Source: an uncultured Pelagibacteraceae bacterium
GTDB taxonomy: Bacteria > Pseudomonadota > Alphaproteobacteria > Pelagibacterales > Pelagibacteraceae
DNA: 64,000 nucleotides
Assembly: GCA_902631595.1 (NCBI GenBank)
Contig: CACOZH010000002.1
Coordinates: forward strand, 39,692-103,691
Direction of reading: 5' to 3'
A program made the translations under genes and the position numbers. Shown in pieces: positions 60,643 to 64,000 of the stretch (its first letter is position 1; the number at the start of each line of letters is the position of its first letter). Under the pieces are notes generated by a model. It had not been told where the DNA came from and made no database searches. It saw nothing but the letters and a program-made list of their open reading frames with translations.

Positions 60643-61424
60643 TGAAAAAAGGGAAAAAACTTTACGAAGGAAAAGCAAAAATTATATTTGCATCAGCAGA
60701 AAAAAATTTAATCATCCAACATTTCAAAGATGATGCAACTGCATTTAATAATTTAAAAAAATCAACTATAGAGGGTAAAGGAATTTTAAATAATAGAATT
60801 TCCGAACATATTTTAACTTCACTTAAAGATATTGGTATCGACAATCATTTAGTCAAAAGATTGAATATGAGAGAACAATTGGTTGATTTTGTAGATATTT
60901 TTCCAATTGAATTTGTTATACGAAATATTGCTGCCGGTTCTTTAACTAAAAGATTGTGTATTGAGGAGGGAACAATTCTTAAAAATCCACTAATTGAGTA
61001 TTATTATAAAAATGATGAATTAGGAGATCCCTTAGTTGCTAGTGAGCATATTTATAATTTTGATTGGGCCTCTTCTCAAGAACTAAAATTAATAACTAAT
61101 CAATGTCTAAGAATTAACGACTTTTTGCAAGGAATGTTTAGAGGTGTGCAAATTAAGTTGGTTGATTTTAAAGTAGAATTTGGAAAAAGAAAATCAGATG
61201 GAAAAATTATATTAGCTGATGAAATAAGCCCAGATACTTGTAGATTATGGGACGCTAATACAGAGAGAAAATTAGATAAAGATAGATTTAGAAAAGACCT
61301 TGGAAACATAATCGAGGCATATCAAGAAGTTGCTAGAAGACTTGGAATTTTACATGAACAAAACACTAATGTAAGACCTATTAAATTTTCAAAACCAACT
61401 GCAGTAAAAATTAGGAAAAAATAA
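60642..61424 (+). CDS. purC: SAICAR synthetase
   Basis: 260 residues. PurC joins CAIR and aspartate with ATP. The start [12 protein letters not shown], the signature LVDFKVEFG, and [14 protein letters not shown] match the family. It overlaps purB and purS by one base each (TAATG), so translation is probably coupled. Confidence 0.97.
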   Translation: MKKGKKLYEGKAKIIFASAEKNLIIQHFKDDATAFNNLKKSTIEGKGILNNRISEHILTSLKDIGIDNHLVKRLNMREQLVDFVDIFPIEFVIRNIAAGSLTKRLCIEEGTILKNPLIEYYYKNDELGDPLVASEHIYNFDWASSQELKLITNQCLRINDFLQGMFRGVQIKLVDFKVEFGKRKSDGKIILADEISPDTCRLWDANTERKLDKDRFRKDLGNIIEAYQEVARRLGILHEQNTNVRPIKFSKPTAVKIRKK

Positions 61425-61657
61425 TGAAAATCAAAGTCTTAGTTACACTTAAAAAAGGTGTATTAGACCCTCAAGGTAAAGCAATACAACAAACTTTAAG
61501 TGGTATGAATTTTTCAAATATCCAAGAAGTTAGACAAGGGAAGTTTTTTGAAATAAGTACAGATGAAAAAGATGAGGCAAAGGCTAAATCACAAGTTGAA
61601 GAAATGTGCAAAAAACTTTTGGCAAACCTTGTTATTGAAGATTACAAGATTATTTAA
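61424..61657 (+). CDS. purS: FGAM synthetase subunit PurS
   Basis: 77 residues, full length for PurS. VLVTLKKGVLDPQGKAIQQT at the start is diagnostic. PurS dimers bridge PurQ and PurL in the three-part FGAM synthetase used by alphaproteobacteria and Gram-positives, replacing the long single-chain PurL. Confidence 0.96.
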   Translation: MKIKVLVTLKKGVLDPQGKAIQQTLSGMNFSNIQEVRQGKFFEISTDEKDEAKAKSQVEEMCKKLLANLVIEDYKII

Positions 61658-61663
61658 TTATTA

Positions 61664-62347
61664 ATGAATTCTTCAGTAATTGTTTTCCCGGGCTCAAATT
61701 GTGACAGAGATATGGATGTCGCTTTAAATAAATTTGGATTTAAAAACAAAATGGTATGGCATGAAGACTATTCTTTACCTAAAAGTGATTTAATCGTACT
61801 ACCAGGTGGTTTTTCATATGGGGATTATTTAAGATGTGGAAGTATTGCGTCTAAGTCTAAAATAATTAAATCAGTAATTGATTTTGCAAAATCTGGAGGA
61901 TTAGTGCTTGGTATTTGTAATGGTTTTCAAATTTTAACTGAAACAAACATTTTACCAGGTATTCTTCAACAAAATAAATATTTAAATTTTATCTGTAAAA
62001 ATATTTACGTAAAAATAAAAGATAAAAAAAATAAATATTTTAAAAATATTGAGAAAGATATTTTGGAACTTCATATTGCTCATAATGAAGGAAATTTCTT
62101 CTGCACAAATGAGGAATTAAAGTCATTGGAAGATAATGATCAAATTGCAATCACTTACTGCAATTCTGAAGGATTAGAAAATGAGGAAAATAATCCTAAT
62201 GGTGCAATTAAAAATATTGCAGGTATTTTTAACAAAAATAAAAATGTTCTAGGAATGATGCCTCATCCTGAAAGAATGATCGACAAATATCTTTCAGGGG
62301 AAGATGGATCCCTTTTTTTTGAAAATCTAATAAGAAATTTAAAATAA
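61664..62347 (+). CDS. purQ: FGAM synthetase glutaminase subunit PurQ
   Basis: 227 residues. This class I glutamine amidotransferase has the nucleophile C85 in GICNGFQIL and the histidine/glutamate of the triad in MMPHPERM near residue 211. It supplies ammonia to PurL. It shares one base with the purL start (TAATG). Confidence 0.97.
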   Translation: MNSSVIVFPGSNCDRDMDVALNKFGFKNKMVWHEDYSLPKSDLIVLPGGFSYGDYLRCGSIASKSKIIKSVIDFAKSGGLVLGICNGFQILTETNILPGILQQNKYLNFICKNIYVKIKDKKNKYFKNIEKDILELHIAHNEGNFFCTNEELKSLEDNDQIAITYCNSEGLENEENNPNGAIKNIAGIFNKNKNVLGMMPHPERMIDKYLSGEDGSLFFENLIRNLK

Positions 62348-64000
62348 TGAAAGTTACTGAAACCATAGCTATTGAACATGGATTAAAAAAAGAAGAATTT
62401 TCTGAAATATGTAAATTATTAACTAGAACTCCTAATATTACAGAACTTGGAATATTTTCTGCAATGTGGAATGAGCATTGTTCATACAAATCTTCTAAAA
62501 AACATTTAAAAAAACTTCACACTAAAGGTAGGCAAGTTATTCAAGGACCAGGAGAAAACGCAGGTATAATTGATATAGGTGAGGAAGATGCAATTGTGTT
62601 CAAAATAGAGAGTCACAACCATCCATCTTTTATTGAACCTTATCAAGGTGCTGCTACTGGCGTTGGAGGTATCATGAGAGATATTTTCACAATGGGAGCA
62701 AGACCAATTGCAAATTTAAATTCAATTCACTTTGGTTCTCCACAAAATAAAAAAACAAAAAACTTATTAAGAGGAGTGGTAAAGGGAATTGGTGGTTATG
62801 GAAACTGTATGGGTGTACCAACTATAGGAGGACAAACATTATTTGATGATTCTTACAATGACAATATTTTAGTGAATGCTATGACGCTTGGATTAGTTAA
62901 TAAAAATAAAATATTTTATTCTAAACCAACTGGATTAAATAAACCTGTGATTTATGTTGGATCAAAAACAGGAAGAGATGGAATTCATGGTGCAAGCATG
63001 GCTTCTGCTACATTTGATAATAAAATTGATGAGAAAAAGCCAACTGTGCAAGTTGGAGATCCATTTACTGAGAAACTTTTGCTAGAAGCTTGTTTGGAAT
63101 TAATGGCAGATAACTCGATTATTGCAATTCAGGATATGGGCGCTGCCGGCTTAACATCGTCAAGCGTGGAGATGGCATCAAAAGGTAATTTAGGAATAGA
63201 GCTTAATTTAAATAATGTTCCATGTAGAGAAGAGAATATGTCTCCCTATGAAATAATGCTCTCAGAAAGCCAAGAAAGAATGTTAATAATATTAGAAAAC
63301 GGTAAAGAAGATTATGCAAAAAAAATATTTGAAAAGTGGAATTTGGATTTTTCAGTTATAGGAAAAACCACAAATACAAAAAAAATAGAAATAATTTTTG
63401 ATGAGGTAACTGTTGCAGATATTCCAATAAATCTATTAGCTGAAAATGCTCCTATCTATGAGAGAAAATGGAAAAAAATTAAACTTCCACAAAAACTTAA
63501 TTTTAACAAAAAAAAATTTAAGTCATTAAGTCTATCTGATTGTTTAAAAAAAATTCTAATTAATCCCAATTTAGCAGAAAAAAAATGGATTTGGGATCAA
63601 TACGATCATACAGTGATGGGCGACACAATTCAAAAGCCAGGTGGGGACTCTGGAGTAGTTAGAGTACACGGTACAACAAAAGGTGTTGCCGCATCCGTAG
63701 ACTCATCTGCATCATACTGCTATTCGCATCCTTATTCAGGTGGCAAACAAATTGTATGCGAGAGCTGGAGAAATTTAATTTCAGTAGGAGCGAAACCACT
63801 TGCAATAACTAATTGTCTCAATTTTGGTAATCCTGAAAAAGAAAAAAATATGGGTGAATTTGTTGAAAGCATTGAAGGAATATCAGAGGCAAGCAAATAT
63901 CTAGATTTCCCAGTCGTATCTGGAAATGTATCTTTTTATAATGAGACTAATGATAAAGGTATTAAGCCGACACCTGTTATTGGTGGGGTTGGATTATTAA
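62347..64000 (+). CDS. purL: FGAM synthetase subunit PurL, partial (C-terminus beyond window)
   Basis: 551 codons are present of about 730 expected. The N-terminal helix region is followed by [12 protein letters not shown] (active-site histidine), [16 protein letters not shown] and [11 protein letters not shown]. The second half-domain begins with [16 protein letters not shown] near residue 420. It lacks the extra N- and C-terminal domains of the long PurL, fitting the separate purS and purQ. Confidence 0.96.
   Translation, partial: MKVTETIAIEHGLKKEEFSEICKLLTRTPNITELGIFSAMWNEHCSYKSSKKHLKKLHTKGRQVIQGPGENAGIIDIGEEDAIVFKIESHNHPSFIEPYQGAATGVGGIMRDIFTMGARPIANLNSIHFGSPQNKKTKNLLRGVVKGIGGYGNCMGVPTIGGQTLFDDSYNDNILVNAMTLGLVNKNKIFYSKPTGLNKPVIYVGSKTGRDGIHGASMASATFDNKIDEKKPTVQVGDPFTEKLLLEACLELMADNSIIAIQDMGAAGLTSSSVEMASKGNLGIELNLNNVPCREENMSPYEIMLSESQERMLIILENGKEDYAKKIFEKWNLDFSVIGKTTNTKKIEIIFDEVTVADIPINLLAENAPIYERKWKKIKLPQKLNFNKKKFKSLSLSDCLKKILINPNLAEKKWIWDQYDHTVMGDTIQKPGGDSGVVRVHGTTKGVAASVDSSASYCYSHPYSGGKQIVCESWRNLISVGAKPLAITNCLNFGNPEKEKNMGEFVESIEGISEASKYLDFPVVSGNVSFYNETNDKGIKPTPVIGGVGLL

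Overview
The window is a strongly AT-rich, very compact bacterial chromosome segment. Gene content, gene order, short or overlapping intergenic junctions and small proteins all fit a SAR11-type alphaproteobacterium (Pelagibacterales). This assignment is inferred from gene order and composition, not from a database search. No rRNA, CRISPR array, insertion sequence, phage gene or plasmid gene was seen. No stretch longer than about 150 bases lacks a gene.

Layout. 1-5826 (minus): a MATE-family exporter cut by the window edge, the tRNA hydroxylase trhO, an O-methyltransferase and gatCAB. 5876-12374 (plus): ruvX, pyrB, a degenerate pyrC, plsY, topA, a 47-residue lipoprotein and a RidA-like gene. 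12376-18258 (mixed strands): ugd-galU, panC, mgtE, lipB and a pseudouridine synthase. 18276-46788 (all minus): one 28-kb block for the translation and transcription machinery. Read in transcription order it is tRNA-Tyr, tRNA-Gly, tuf, tRNA-Trp, secE, nusG, rplK-A-J-L, rpoB-C, then rpsL-rpsG-fusA, the S10/spc ribosomal genes to secY-adk, and rpsM-rpsK-rpoA-rplQ. 46920-48917: rlmB, tRNA-Thr, a small membrane ORF, nadK and tRNA-Leu. 49000-55625: a surface-glycan island (TylF-like methyltransferase, glycosyltransferase 2, variant asparagine synthetase, sugar epimerase, zinc-domain methyltransferase, GT87-like membrane protein). 55710-57877 (minus): azlCD, a gamma-glutamylcyclotransferase-like protein and a CinA-type domain protein. 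57901-64000 (plus): sfsA, map and the purine genes purB-C-S-Q-L, with purL cut by the window edge.

How it works together. Most genes are core: translation, transcription, secretion, de novo pyrimidine and purine synthesis, charging of tRNA-Asn and/or tRNA-Gln by transamidation (gatCAB), and pantothenate, lipoate and NADP synthesis. The accessory part is the glycan island. galU-ugd at 12-14 kb could supply it with UDP-glucose and UDP-glucuronate.

Most notable observations. (1) A promoter followed by an 86-nt leader upstream of rpsL folds by eye into a 14-bp closing helix enclosing two hairpins. It is the only sizeable leader inside the ribosomal protein block, where the classical autoregulatory sites have been squeezed out. 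(2) The dihydroorotase next to pyrB has lost zinc-binding histidines and is probably a non-catalytic partner of aspartate carbamoyltransferase. (3) The island's asparagine synthetase has an altered PP-loop and a shortened synthetase domain. (4) A truncated-looking membrane ORF sits beside tRNA-Thr.
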